A stretch of DNA of 64,000 nucleotides from Parvibaculaceae bacterium PLY_AMNH_Bact1 (GTDB lineage: Bacteria > Pseudomonadota > Alphaproteobacteria > Parvibaculales > Parvibaculaceae). The stretch spans positions 3,101,501 through 3,165,500 of the forward strand of contig CP126168.1 of assembly GCA_032881465.1 (NCBI GenBank), in the 5' to 3' direction. Every line of letters starts with the position of its first letter. Within the stretch, counting starts at the first letter, position 1. The position numbers were made by a program, and so were the translations under genes. Shown piece by piece: positions 41,883 to 50,293 of the stretch. The notes under the pieces are model-generated. The model was not told the origin of the DNA. It worked only from the letters and a program-made list of their open reading frames with translations, and searched no databases.

Positions 41883-42449
41883 CTATGCTTCCAGCTCACT
41901 ATCCCAATAGAGATAATCGCGCCAACTCTCGTGCAGATAGTTGGGTGGGAAACGCCGACCATTTTTGTGGAGCTCATTCACCGTTGGCCTAAATGGCTTC
42001 TGCCGCGGGATCATCCCTGCCTCTTTCGGCAGCTTGCCTCCTTTGCGCAAGTTACATGGCGCACAAGCCGTGATCACATTTTCCCATGTCGTCTGACCTC
42101 CCAGACGACGCGGAACAACATGATCAAAGGTCAATTCATGTTCATCGCCACAATATTGGCAGAGGAAACTATCTCGCAAAAAGAGGTTAAACCGAGTGAA
42201 GGCAGGATATTGCGCCGGCTTCAAATAGGTCTTGAGAGAGACAACCGATGGCAGTTGCATCTCAAAACTCGGGCTATGCACCGCCACATCATAATTGGAG
42301 ACAATGTTCACCCGATCTAGGAACACAGCCTTTATGGCATCCTGCCAAGACCACAGCGACAACGGATAATAACTGAGCGGCCTGAAATCCGCATTTAGCA
42401 CCAACGCCGGACACCCTTCTGGCGTCGCAAACTCACCTTGCACCGTCAC
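41883..42449 (-). CDS. HNH endonuclease family protein
   Basis: A 188-residue protein conserved as a single housekeeping-like gene in many Alphaproteobacteria. N-terminal ALVLNADFRPLSYYPLSLWSWQDAIKAVFLDRV, then a zinc/HNH domain with CQYCG, DHVVPRRLGGQTTWENVITAC and CAPCNLRKG. The HNH motif suggests DNA nicking or cleavage. It has no methyltransferase or mobile-element neighbour, so a restriction or homing role is not supported. Confidence 0.88.
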   Translation of the reverse strand: MTVQGEFATPEGCPALVLNADFRPLSYYPLSLWSWQDAIKAVFLDRVNIVSNYDVAVHSPSFEMQLPSVVSLKTYLKPAQYPAFTRFNLFLRDSFLCQYCGDEHELTFDHVVPRRLGGQTTWENVITACAPCNLRKGGKLPKEAGMIPRQKPFRPTVNELHKNGRRFPPNYLHESWRDYLYWDSELEA

Positions 42450-42612
42450 GTCCTCCTGGAATCGTCTAAACTACCCGGACTCAACTTCGCTTCGACTGTT
42501 GTTGGGAAAATACTATATCTAGTGCGACGCTGGTGTGAAGCCGCAACTCGGAACCCTGCGTCAAATCGGTCAAGAATCCGCCACACAAGAGATTTTGCGT
42601 GAAAAGACGTTG

Positions 42613-43506
42613 ATGCAAACATCCGACACCATCATTCGATTCGCCCCAAGCCCGAACGGCAGGCTCCATCTGGGCCATGCTTACTCTGCCCTGTACGCCG
42701 CAGAAAAGGCAGCAGAACTGGGTGGACGGTTTCTGCTCAGAATTGAAGATATTGATGTGGGCCGGTGTCGACCGGAATTTGCCGAAGGCATCTATGAAGA
42801 CCTTGAATGGCTGGGCCTCACCTGGGAGACGCCCGTCCGGCGCCAGTCGGAACATTTCCCGGACTATGAGGTCGCGCTCAAACAGCTTCGAGACCTGGAC
42901 GTTGTCTATCCCTGTTTCGCAACCCGCCGAGAAATAGAACACACCATCGCCGACAGTGGGATCGATATGGAGCGTTGGCCCCGAGATCCGGACGGGGCTC
43001 TTCTCTATCCCGGCATTTACAAAGACATCAGCACAAGGGAACGCTCCCGGCTGATGTGGGAAGGCCGCACCTACGCCTGGCGGCTCGACACGGAGAAAGC
43101 CATTGAGCTCGCCGTAAAGATTTCCGGCGGTCCAATAACATTCTCAGAGTTAGAAGGCAGTCCCTTTGGAGACACCGGCATCCAACAGATTGAACCAGAA
43201 CTATTTGGCGATGTCGTAATCGCCCGAAAAGACGTGCCGACCTCCTATCATCTGTCGGTCGTTGTTGATGATGCACTCCAGAACATCACCCATGTCACCC
43301 GCGGCCGCGACCTCTATCCGGCGACCTATATCCACCGTCTTCTGCAGGCGCTGCTGGATTTGCCCGAACCGCTCTACTGCCATCATCGGTTGATCGAAGA
43401 TGAAACTGGCCGTCGTCTCTCCAAAAGTGCCAAAGATATGGGGCTGAAAGATCTGCGCGAGGCAGGAAAAACACCCACCGATATCCGTCAGATGATTGGT
43501 ATTTAG
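42613..43506 (+). CDS. gluQ: Glutamyl-Q tRNA(Asp) synthetase
   Basis: A truncated GluRS paralogue (297 residues) that transfers glutamate to queuosine at position 34 of tRNA-Asp. The class I signatures are FAPSPNGRLHLGHAYSAL (HIGH-type HLGH) and RRLSKSAKDMG (KMSKS-type). The tRNA anticodon-binding domain of GluRS is missing, as expected. The frame is open 26 codons upstream, but the catalytic domain begins at MQTSDTIIRFAPSPNG, so ATG 42613 is preferred although the ribosome site is poor. Confidence 0.9.
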   Translation: MQTSDTIIRFAPSPNGRLHLGHAYSALYAAEKAAELGGRFLLRIEDIDVGRCRPEFAEGIYEDLEWLGLTWETPVRRQSEHFPDYEVALKQLRDLDVVYPCFATRREIEHTIADSGIDMERWPRDPDGALLYPGIYKDISTRERSRLMWEGRTYAWRLDTEKAIELAVKISGGPITFSELEGSPFGDTGIQQIEPELFGDVVIARKDVPTSYHLSVVVDDALQNITHVTRGRDLYPATYIHRLLQALLDLPEPLYCHHRLIEDETGRRLSKSAKDMGLKDLREAGKTPTDIRQMIGI

Positions 43507-43710
43507 AGCGTTTTCAGGGTGAGGGCTCCGCGCCATTGGTTCGAGTGGCGCCCGAACGCGGTCCCGGTTCACCGTCCGAAAACGCCTCAACAGACATGGC
43601 CTGGATCCTGCTCCGATGAGCCTAACCAGCTGCAACCCGTCCCTCGACTGCACACATCTGTGCCATTTTGGGACAAATTGCAGCATAAATCGCTCAACGG
43701 ACGTGCCCCC

Positions 43711-44772
43711 ATGACTGACGTGACCCAAACAGCGCCGCAAACTACAACAGCCCCCTCACGCATCGAATGGATCGATTATGTGAAGGGCGTGACCATCATC
43801 CTGGTCGCTCAGATGCATATCTCACTGGGCACAATGGAAAGCATGGGCGTCACCCATATGTGGATGGTTGATATTGTTGAGTTCGCACGTCCTTTCCGCG
43901 TACCGCTCTTTTTCATGATCGCAGGTCTTTTTGTCAGCCGGTCACTTCAGTGGAACCGCGCAAAATTCGTCGACGCAAAACTGTTCCATTTTGTCTATTT
44001 CTATTTCCTCTGGGCTACGATCCAGCTGGCTGTGAAAATCGGCCTCTCAGGCTATGGCAATCACACATTCAGCCTGAATGATGTTTTGCTGCTGCCAATC
44101 GAACCGATTTCAACGCTCTGGTTCATCCACGCCCTTGCCATCTTCTTCATGGTGACGCGCCTGTTGAAAAACGTACCGCCCATCATCCTGATGAGTGCTG
44201 CTGTTATTCTCTATGCATCACCGATCCACACTGGCTGGGGCGCCATTGACGAGTTTGCCGACCGATATGTGTTCTTCGTCGCGGGCTATGTCGGCGCTCA
44301 GTACTTCTTCAATCTCGCTGAGTTTGCGAGAGAGAACGCCCTGCGGGTGTTTGCAGGCTCAATCGGTGCCTTTGCTATGGTCTACTTCTTCGTTGAAGCG
44401 GGCATCGCAACCAAACCGCTCTTTGGCTTGCTCGCTGCATTTGGCGGCGGCGCGGCGACAATCGCTCTCTTGTCAGTTGCCGCTAATCACGGACGTCTGA
44501 AATGGCTGGCCTATATCGGGCAGCGGTCTCTCTATGTGTATCTTGCCTTCTTCCTGCCAGGCGCTGTCGTACGGATCGGGCTCGTAAAAACCGGCATCAT
44601 CGAAAATGCCGACCTCATTGCTCTCTCAGTGACCATCGTTGCGGTAGCGGCACCTTTGATCGGCTTCAAACTGATCGAAAAGACACCGCTTGCCTTCCTG
44701 TTCGTGCGGCCAGACATGTTCCGCATGGACCAGGAGCCAAACCTCAAGCTCGCAAAGGCTAGAGCACTATAA
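43711..44772 (+). CDS. Membrane acyltransferase (acyltransferase 3 family)
   Basis: A 353-residue integral membrane acyltransferase with about ten helices. It opens RIEWIDYVKGVTIILVAQMH, the family signature that carries the conserved D and H, followed by FARPFRVPLFFMIAGLFVSRS with the arginine and FMIAG motif, and WFIHALAIFFMVTRLL. Such proteins O-acylate surface polysaccharides, peptidoglycan or small secreted molecules. The 64 codons of open frame before ATG 43711 lack similarity and hold no good start. The end overlaps the convergent AEC gene by six bases. Confidence 0.83.
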   Translation: MTDVTQTAPQTTTAPSRIEWIDYVKGVTIILVAQMHISLGTMESMGVTHMWMVDIVEFARPFRVPLFFMIAGLFVSRSLQWNRAKFVDAKLFHFVYFYFLWATIQLAVKIGLSGYGNHTFSLNDVLLLPIEPISTLWFIHALAIFFMVTRLLKNVPPIILMSAAVILYASPIHTGWGAIDEFADRYVFFVAGYVGAQYFFNLAEFARENALRVFAGSIGAFAMVYFFVEAGIATKPLFGLLAAFGGGAATIALLSVAANHGRLKWLAYIGQRSLYVYLAFFLPGAVVRIGLVKTGIIENADLIALSVTIVAVAAPLIGFKLIEKTPLAFLFVRPDMFRMDQEPNLKLAKARAL

Positions 44773-45705
44773 GAAGAGATTGAGGACAACGGTGAGGGTA
44801 ACAAGGCTGAGGCCCGTCACCAGCACCACGGCAGAAGAAGCAGCCCCTGGGGCGGCCTGATAGCGATTGGCCAGAATAAAGCAGTAAACACCCGTTGGCA
44901 TCGCCGCCATAGTGACCAGCACCTTGATCCAAAGCGGCGGCAGCGCAAACACATACATTGCGAGGCCGAACACCACAATCGGGTGGAGCACAAGCTTCAC
45001 CATCGCAATGAGCGACGCTGCTCCGATGGAGCGTTTGATCTCATAGCGCACCAGTGTCGCTCCCAAAACAAAGAGAGCACACGGGATCGCCGAGCGACCC
45101 AGCATCTCCAGCGTGACATCAAGAGGGCCGGGAATGGCGATGCCGGTCTGCCCGAATGCAATGCCTGACCCCAGTGCAATGATCACAGGATTTTTGATCA
45201 TCCCCCGTCCACTCTCAATCAGGATTTGCCCGACGGACAGGGTCGCTCCGTTCCGCGGCTTTGTCGTTTCGAGTAGAAAGGTCGCAACAGTGAAAAGCGT
45301 GAGACCGTGGAACGCTAGAATGAAGAAAAGCGGAACGCCCGCCTCTTCCCCATAAGCAGTCAAGATGATGGGGATGCCAAGCATTACCGTGTTAGAGAAC
45401 CCACCCCCAAAGCCAACAATGACGCTATCGGCTGGTGACCGACGCAGGACCGTCAGCGCGAGCAATCCGCCCACTGCCCAGACAATCATCACACCCCCAT
45501 AGTAGGAGAGCCAAAGTCCCCAGGGGAGCGCTTCGGGCAGCTCCGTGTTCGCAAGCGCCTGAAAGAGCAAAGCCGGAATAGCAAAGGTGAAGGCGTATTT
45601 GTCGATCCCATCGATCGCTTCTTCACTCAGAAACTTGGTGCGCCCGGCAAAATACCCCAGCGCAATGATAAAAAAGATAGGCAGAACAAGCTGCGCCGCT
45701 TCCAT
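44767..45705 (-). CDS. AEC family transporter
   Basis: A 312-residue transporter of the auxin-efflux-carrier type with ten predicted helices. N-terminal LVLPIFFIIALGYFAGRTKFLSEEAIDGIDKYAFTFAIPALLF is diagnostic, as are GGFSNTVMLGIPIILTAYG and PTGVYCFILANRY. Substrates of bacterial members are usually organic acids such as malate. ATG 45705 is chosen; the open frame starts at a TTG eight codons earlier. Monocistronic. Confidence 0.88.
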   Translation of the reverse strand: MEAAQLVLPIFFIIALGYFAGRTKFLSEEAIDGIDKYAFTFAIPALLFQALANTELPEALPWGLWLSYYGGVMIVWAVGGLLALTVLRRSPADSVIVGFGGGFSNTVMLGIPIILTAYGEEAGVPLFFILAFHGLTLFTVATFLLETTKPRNGATLSVGQILIESGRGMIKNPVIIALGSGIAFGQTGIAIPGPLDVTLEMLGRSAIPCALFVLGATLVRYEIKRSIGAASLIAMVKLVLHPIVVFGLAMYVFALPPLWIKVLVTMAAMPTGVYCFILANRYQAAPGAASSAVVLVTGLSLVTLTVVLNLFL

Positions 45706-45830
45706 GGAAAACCCCGCATATGCGGGCAAAAAGAAAGGACAGACCCGCGCGGGCCGGAAGCTAAAGCCTTTTCAACAAAAATCGAAGGGTTTTATTGCAC
45801 TTCACAAACGCGCCCAGGCAAGGCGACAGG

Positions 45831-46529
45831 TTACCAGTCGTATAGGCCGACAAACCGCTCAAACCCGGCCTCATCAGACCATTCCGACCAGGCGGTGCGG
45901 AAACGCGCGGTGGTGCTTGGACTATCAAATCCGCGGCCAAGCCCCAACATGAGAAGCTCACCACATCCAGCGAACGCGTCTGCCTGAGCGGGCGGCAGCT
46001 TGCCACCGGAGCGGGTCAATCGTCCAAGCTCACTATCTTCTGCACCATCGGTAAGGAGCACGATCCTAGTAGGCTTTGAACAATCAAGACCACCGGCCAT
46101 GGTCTCAAGAAACGGAACGATGTTGGTTTTCATCTGCGCTTCCAACCGTCCTTCTGAGACCAGACGGGGAAGGTTCGACACCAGAGCCTGAATGCCGTCA
46201 GCCACATCACCCGGGCGTGCCCGCGCCGAGATTACCTGATCAATGCGCAAAGGATTGGACCCTGTGTCGTAAACCCCAAACGACCGCACTGTCACTTTGG
46301 AGCGAACTGGTAGGTCACGGATTTCTTCTGCGAGCCTGTCCGCGACTTGGCGCGCAAACACATCGCTGGTCACCAACGGATTAGATTTAGAAAGATCAAG
46401 GCCAATCACAAGATGCGTGGGTGCTACTGGTTCGCTGGAGAGAGCAGCGTCAGCGCTGCCGGACAAAAAACTTAAAGCCAGGACACCACTTGCGACCACA
46501 CCCGCAACAACTCCACCAATCCGCTTCAT
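45831..46529 (-). CDS. Exported von Willebrand factor A domain protein
   Basis: A 232-residue protein with a signal peptide (residues about 1-28, ending SADA-A). The rest is a vWA domain: THLVIGLDLSKSNP holds a MIDAS DxSxS (DLSKS), and RIVLLTDGAEDSE the later MIDAS aspartate. A conserved-looking Cys pair (LDCSKP and FAGCGE) may form a disulfide. vWA domains bind partners through a metal. It is the last gene of a three-gene leftward unit, five bases after the membrane protein gene, so a periplasmic partner role for that protein is likely. No known family beyond vWA is recognised. Confidence 0.8.
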   Translation of the reverse strand: MKRIGGVVAGVVASGVLALSFLSGSADAALSSEPVAPTHLVIGLDLSKSNPLVTSDVFARQVADRLAEEIRDLPVRSKVTVRSFGVYDTGSNPLRIDQVISARARPGDVADGIQALVSNLPRLVSEGRLEAQMKTNIVPFLETMAGGLDCSKPTRIVLLTDGAEDSELGRLTRSGGKLPPAQADAFAGCGELLMLGLGRGFDSPSTTARFRTAWSEWSDEAGFERFVGLYDW

Positions 46530-46534
46530 GCGCC

Positions 46535-47626
46535 TTACTCCGCCGCCTTATTGATCGGAACGCGGCGACCTGTATTGACCGGCGGCAAAACCTCGCCAAC
46601 AGCCTCGCGCGGCCCACCATCATTCACCGACATCCGTTGCCGGCGCGACCACCAGTCTTCAAAAAGCGCCTCGTAGCGAGCAATCTGCTGGCTATCAGCA
46701 CAGGCCTTGAGCTGTTCGCTGCGCTCTTCTGCCGCTGCTCTTTCCTGGCGTTTGCGACCAGGCGCTGGCAGCGCCCGCACCTTACGGCCTGTCAGGTAAC
46801 TTGTGCGCGTTCCTTCAAGTCCACGTTCATAGGCGCGACAGGAATCCATCAGTCGGGTCCACAGCATGTTCCGGCGATAATCCATCCGCTCCATATCGAT
46901 AAGCGTTTCGCGATTACGCGCATATTCCGCTTCCAATGCAGCCAGACGGCTCGTGTCTGCTTTGCGCTCAGCAAAATCGCGTGTCTCGAAGAGTTTCTTG
47001 AGATTGATCAGCGCGTAATGGAGGAAAAGCGCCGCCACGCCTGTAACGACCAGGAAGATCACCCCAAGCGATGCCATCCACAGCACAGGCTGATAGGCAC
47101 GCGCCTCATCGAGTCCGGTCTGGGCAACCGCCGCTTCGCGGGCCGCTTCCGTCTCGATACCAAGACTGGAAAGTGCAGATCCAAGAGAGGCCCCATTACC
47201 ACCAAGACCCGCATCCGCAAGACCGGCTGGCAGAGACATGAGGGCCAGCAACAACCCGACACCACCGAGCATCGTGAGCGCCAGGAGGAAGAGCACGCGG
47301 ACAAAGACCGCGCGTCCAAAGACACCCATATGCTCAATAAAGATGTGAGCCGCGAGCGTAGCGAACAAAACCTGCAAGCTCTTGAACGCAACAGAGCTTG
47401 CCAGTGATCCCGGCAGCTCCAAAAACTCATTGGCGAGCGCCCGGGTCCAGAATTCCGTGACGATCATATAATCGACAAACAGTGCACTCGCTGCCACGAC
47501 CACCGTGAAGAAGATCGCACCAAAATAGAAAGGCCGGTAGCGTGCATCACGCTGACTGGCGATGAAGTTCTCATTGATTTTGTGACGCTGATCATCACTC
47601 ACAAGGGACGAAGAAACGAATTTCAT
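46535..47626 (-). CDS. Four-helix membrane protein with cytoplasmic coiled coil
   Basis: A 363-residue protein. Predicted membrane segments: about 35-57 (FYFGAIFFTVVVAASALFVDYM), 83-103 (LQVLFATLAAHIFIEHM region), 108-130 (VRVLFLLALTMLGGVGLLLAL) and 182-204 (LGVIFLVVTGVAALFLHYALI). The segment between helices 3 and 4 is Gly/Ala rich. After about residue 205 it is charged and helical (ETRDFAERKADTSRLAALEAEYARNRETL), a probable coiled coil, ending in a basic, proline-containing tail. No family is recognised. ATG 47626 lies five bases after the stop of the preceding small gene. It may be the membrane platform of the vWA unit. Confidence 0.75.
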   Translation of the reverse strand: MKFVSSSLVSDDQRHKINENFIASQRDARYRPFYFGAIFFTVVVAASALFVDYMIVTEFWTRALANEFLELPGSLASSVAFKSLQVLFATLAAHIFIEHMGVFGRAVFVRVLFLLALTMLGGVGLLLALMSLPAGLADAGLGGNGASLGSALSSLGIETEAAREAAVAQTGLDEARAYQPVLWMASLGVIFLVVTGVAALFLHYALINLKKLFETRDFAERKADTSRLAALEAEYARNRETLIDMERMDYRRNMLWTRLMDSCRAYERGLEGTRTSYLTGRKVRALPAPGRKRQERAAAEERSEQLKACADSQQIARYEALFEDWWSRRQRMSVNDGGPREAVGEVLPPVNTGRRVPINKAAE

Positions 47627-47631
47627 GGAAC

Positions 47632-47910
47632 TCACGCCTCCCCTGTTTTCGCAGCGCGACGGAACCAGCGGCGGCGTGGTTTCTCGTCACCACTCATAGG
47701 TGCCGACAAGCGACGCCCTAGGGAAACGATCTCCCGCTCCAGATGTTCCTGGCGTGCACGACGGTCGCGCAGTTCTTCGCCATATTCGGCGTCAGCCTGG
47801 GTAAGAACAGAATGAATGTGAATATCGGGAAGCGGCTCAGCGCGGCGCCCATACTCGGCGGCTGCTCGCAGCTCTTCTTCCCGTTTTTGGCTCTCTTGCC
47901 CCCAGCTCAT
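47632..47910 (-). CDS. Small charged coiled-coil protein
   Basis: A 92-residue soluble protein of unknown family, first gene of the vWA unit. It is very rich in Glu, Arg and Ala (WGQESQKREEELRAAAEYG, RDRRARQEHLEREIVSLG) and is predicted helical; the C-terminus is strongly basic (KPRRRWFRRAAK). Its charge pattern resembles adaptor proteins that pair with the coiled coil of a membrane partner. ATG 47910 is chosen; the frame is open 19 codons further without similarity or ribosome site. Confidence 0.65.
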   Translation of the reverse strand: MSWGQESQKREEELRAAAEYGRRAEPLPDIHIHSVLTQADAEYGEELRDRRARQEHLEREIVSLGRRLSAPMSGDEKPRRRWFRRAAKTGEA

Positions 47911-48174
47911 GGCGCACCTCTTGTCAGTTGCAGAATGGGAAAGGCAGCAAACAGATGAACGCAGCAATTCCCCTCCAAATCTCCGTACGCCGCACAGATC
48001 GAAGATCCAGGCCTTAAGTCTTGCTCAAGCTTTGCGGCGAAACCAGCCCTGAAATGGGGCGAAAGTGTGTTAACGCTAACTTTTCAGTGAAGCGGCGGGT
48101 CCGTGACGGTCGCTCTACGGACGATTGCACTCTCTAAATTCAGTGTTCTGCCTAAATGGGCGCCAGTTAACCGT

Positions 48175-50163
48175 CTAGGCCGCGCTGTCGGCATCCACGA
48201 TTCGGACAATGTCGCTCATGATCTTGTTGAGATCGAAATCCTTCGGCGTGTAGACGCCAGCTACACCCGATACCTTGAGCGACTCTTCGTCTTCCGGCGG
48301 TATAATTCCGCCCACCACCACAGGCACATCCAGACGCCCGGCATCACCGAGGCGCGTCATCACCTCTTTCACCAGCGGCACGTGAGAGCCTGACAGAATA
48401 GAGAGGCCGATCACATGGACTTTGCCGTCAATCGCGTCCTGCACGATCTGCTCCGGTGTCAGGCGAATGCCATCATACACAATGTCCATACCGCAATCCC
48501 GAGCACGCACGGCAATCTGCTCTGCTCCATTGGAATGACCATCGAGCCCTGGCTTACCCACAAGGAACTTCAGACGACGACCGAGTTTGGTTGAGACCGC
48601 ATCCACTTCTGCACGGATCGGATCAAGGCCTGACACATCATTCCGCGCATTCGTGCCGACGCCTGTCGGCGCACGATATTCACCAAACGTGCCGCGCAGC
48701 ACTTCACCCCATTCACCCGTCGTGACACCAGCTTTGGCGCACACGATGGACGGTTCCATAATGTTGCGGCCTTCTTTCGCCGCCGCACGCAAATCTGCAA
48801 GCGCGGCTTTCACCGCCTCATCATCCCGCTGAGCGCGCCAGGCTTCCAGATTGGCAATCTGGGCCTGCTCCACTTCCGGCGGCACCACCATGATGGCTTC
48901 ATCCCCGGTGCCGAGCGGCGAGGCCGCCGTTTCCAACTGCTTGTTCACACCAATCACCGCCATGTCGCCGGTCTCGATACGGCCAAGACGCTCAGCATTG
49001 GATTCAACCAGCGCCTGTTTCATGTAAGCGCTATCGATGGCCGCCACCGCGCCGCCCATCTTCTCAATGTGCGCGAGCTCTTCCAATGCATCAGCCTTCA
49101 ACTGATCCACTTTGGCCTGCATCACCGTCGAGCCTTCAAACAGGTCTTCATATTCCAGAAGATCAGTCTCAAACGCGAGAATCTGCTGCGCACGAAGAGA
49201 CCATTGCTGATCCCAGGGCCGCGGCAGGCCCAGCGCTTCGTTCCAGGCAGGCAATTGCACTGCACGCGCACGGGCATCTTTGGAAAGTGTGACCGCCAGC
49301 ATCTCAATCAGAATGCGGTACACATTGTTTTCAGGCTGCTGTTCTGTGAGCCCCAGTGAATTCACCTGCACCCCATAGCGGAACCGTCTCAGCTTCGGAT
49401 CTTCAACGCCATAGCGGGTGGCGCAAATATCGTCCCATAGATCAACGAACGCGCGCATCTTCGCGATCTCCGTGACAAACCGCACACCTGCATTCACAAA
49501 AAATGAGATACGCCCCACAACGCGGGCGAAGTCAGCGTCAGGCACCTGTCCGCTCGCTTTAACCCGATCCAGCACTTCCTGCGCTGTCGCCAGCGCAAAA
49601 GCAAGCTCCTGCACCGGCGTCGCCCCTGCTTCCTGCAGATGGTAGGAACAGACATTGGTCGGATTCCACTTCGGGACTTCCCGGTAGGTGTAAGAGATAA
49701 TGTCCGTGATGAGACGCAGCGATGGCTCCGGCGGAAACACATAGGTTCCCCGCGAGAGATATTCCTTGATGATGTCATTCTGCACCGTGCCCGTGAGCTT
49801 TGCCCGATCCGCACCCTGTTCGTCCGCCGCCGCGATATAGAGCGCCAGCAGCCAGGCCGCGGTCGCATTAATCGTCATCGACGTGTTCATCTGTTCAAGC
49901 GGAATAGAGTCAAACAGCTGGCGCATATCGCCCAGATGGCTGATCGGCACACCCACCTTGCCCACTTCACCGCGCGCGAGCACGTGGTCTGCGTCATAGC
50001 CCGTTTGCGTTGGAAGATCGAAAGCGACCGAGAGACCCGTCTGCCCCTTGGAGAGATTATCTCGATAGAGCGCATTGGACGCCGCCGCGGTGGAATGGCC
50101 CGCATAGGTGCGGAAAATCCAGGGTCGGTCTTTGTCGTGTTGAAACGGTTTTTGATCGCTCAT
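48175..50163 (-). CDS. ecm: Ethylmalonyl-CoA mutase (MeaA)
   Basis: A coenzyme-B12 mutase that turns ethylmalonyl-CoA into methylsuccinyl-CoA in the ethylmalonyl-CoA pathway. The single polypeptide of 662 residues carries a substrate barrel (YAGHSTAAASNALYRDNL, GLSVAFDLPTQTGYDADH) and a C-terminal B12 domain with the DxHxxG cobalamin motif (GLDGHSNGAEQIA) and VVVGGIIPPEDE. The length and the YAGHSTAAASN opening match MeaA-type enzymes rather than two-subunit methylmalonyl-CoA mutases (which have FSGFGT or similar). It is divergent from the ccr gene across a 130-base gap, consistent with shared control. Confidence 0.92.
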   Translation of the reverse strand: MSDQKPFQHDKDRPWIFRTYAGHSTAAASNALYRDNLSKGQTGLSVAFDLPTQTGYDADHVLARGEVGKVGVPISHLGDMRQLFDSIPLEQMNTSMTINATAAWLLALYIAAADEQGADRAKLTGTVQNDIIKEYLSRGTYVFPPEPSLRLITDIISYTYREVPKWNPTNVCSYHLQEAGATPVQELAFALATAQEVLDRVKASGQVPDADFARVVGRISFFVNAGVRFVTEIAKMRAFVDLWDDICATRYGVEDPKLRRFRYGVQVNSLGLTEQQPENNVYRILIEMLAVTLSKDARARAVQLPAWNEALGLPRPWDQQWSLRAQQILAFETDLLEYEDLFEGSTVMQAKVDQLKADALEELAHIEKMGGAVAAIDSAYMKQALVESNAERLGRIETGDMAVIGVNKQLETAASPLGTGDEAIMVVPPEVEQAQIANLEAWRAQRDDEAVKAALADLRAAAKEGRNIMEPSIVCAKAGVTTGEWGEVLRGTFGEYRAPTGVGTNARNDVSGLDPIRAEVDAVSTKLGRRLKFLVGKPGLDGHSNGAEQIAVRARDCGMDIVYDGIRLTPEQIVQDAIDGKVHVIGLSILSGSHVPLVKEVMTRLGDAGRLDVPVVVGGIIPPEDEESLKVSGVAGVYTPKDFDLNKIMSDIVRIVDADSAA

Positions 50164-50293
50164 AGGGCTTAGTCTCTCACATTTGGTGAGGCTCGATTAG
50201 CACACCCGTTGCTGCACCGCAAAAATACCCAAAATTCAGGCTTGAATACGCGACGTCCATGGCGTTTGATCCGGCCAACAATCGGAGCATGAC

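Noticed and set aside
43507-43710. N-terminal extension of the membrane acyltransferase
   Set aside because: The segment has no acyltransferase similarity and contains several imperfect inverted repeats, so it is more likely an untranslated region.
46421-47407. A 328-codon plus-strand frame opposite the four-helix membrane protein
   Set aside because: Lacks any recognisable motif and membrane helices, and overlaps two genes with convincing signal or membrane segments on the other strand.
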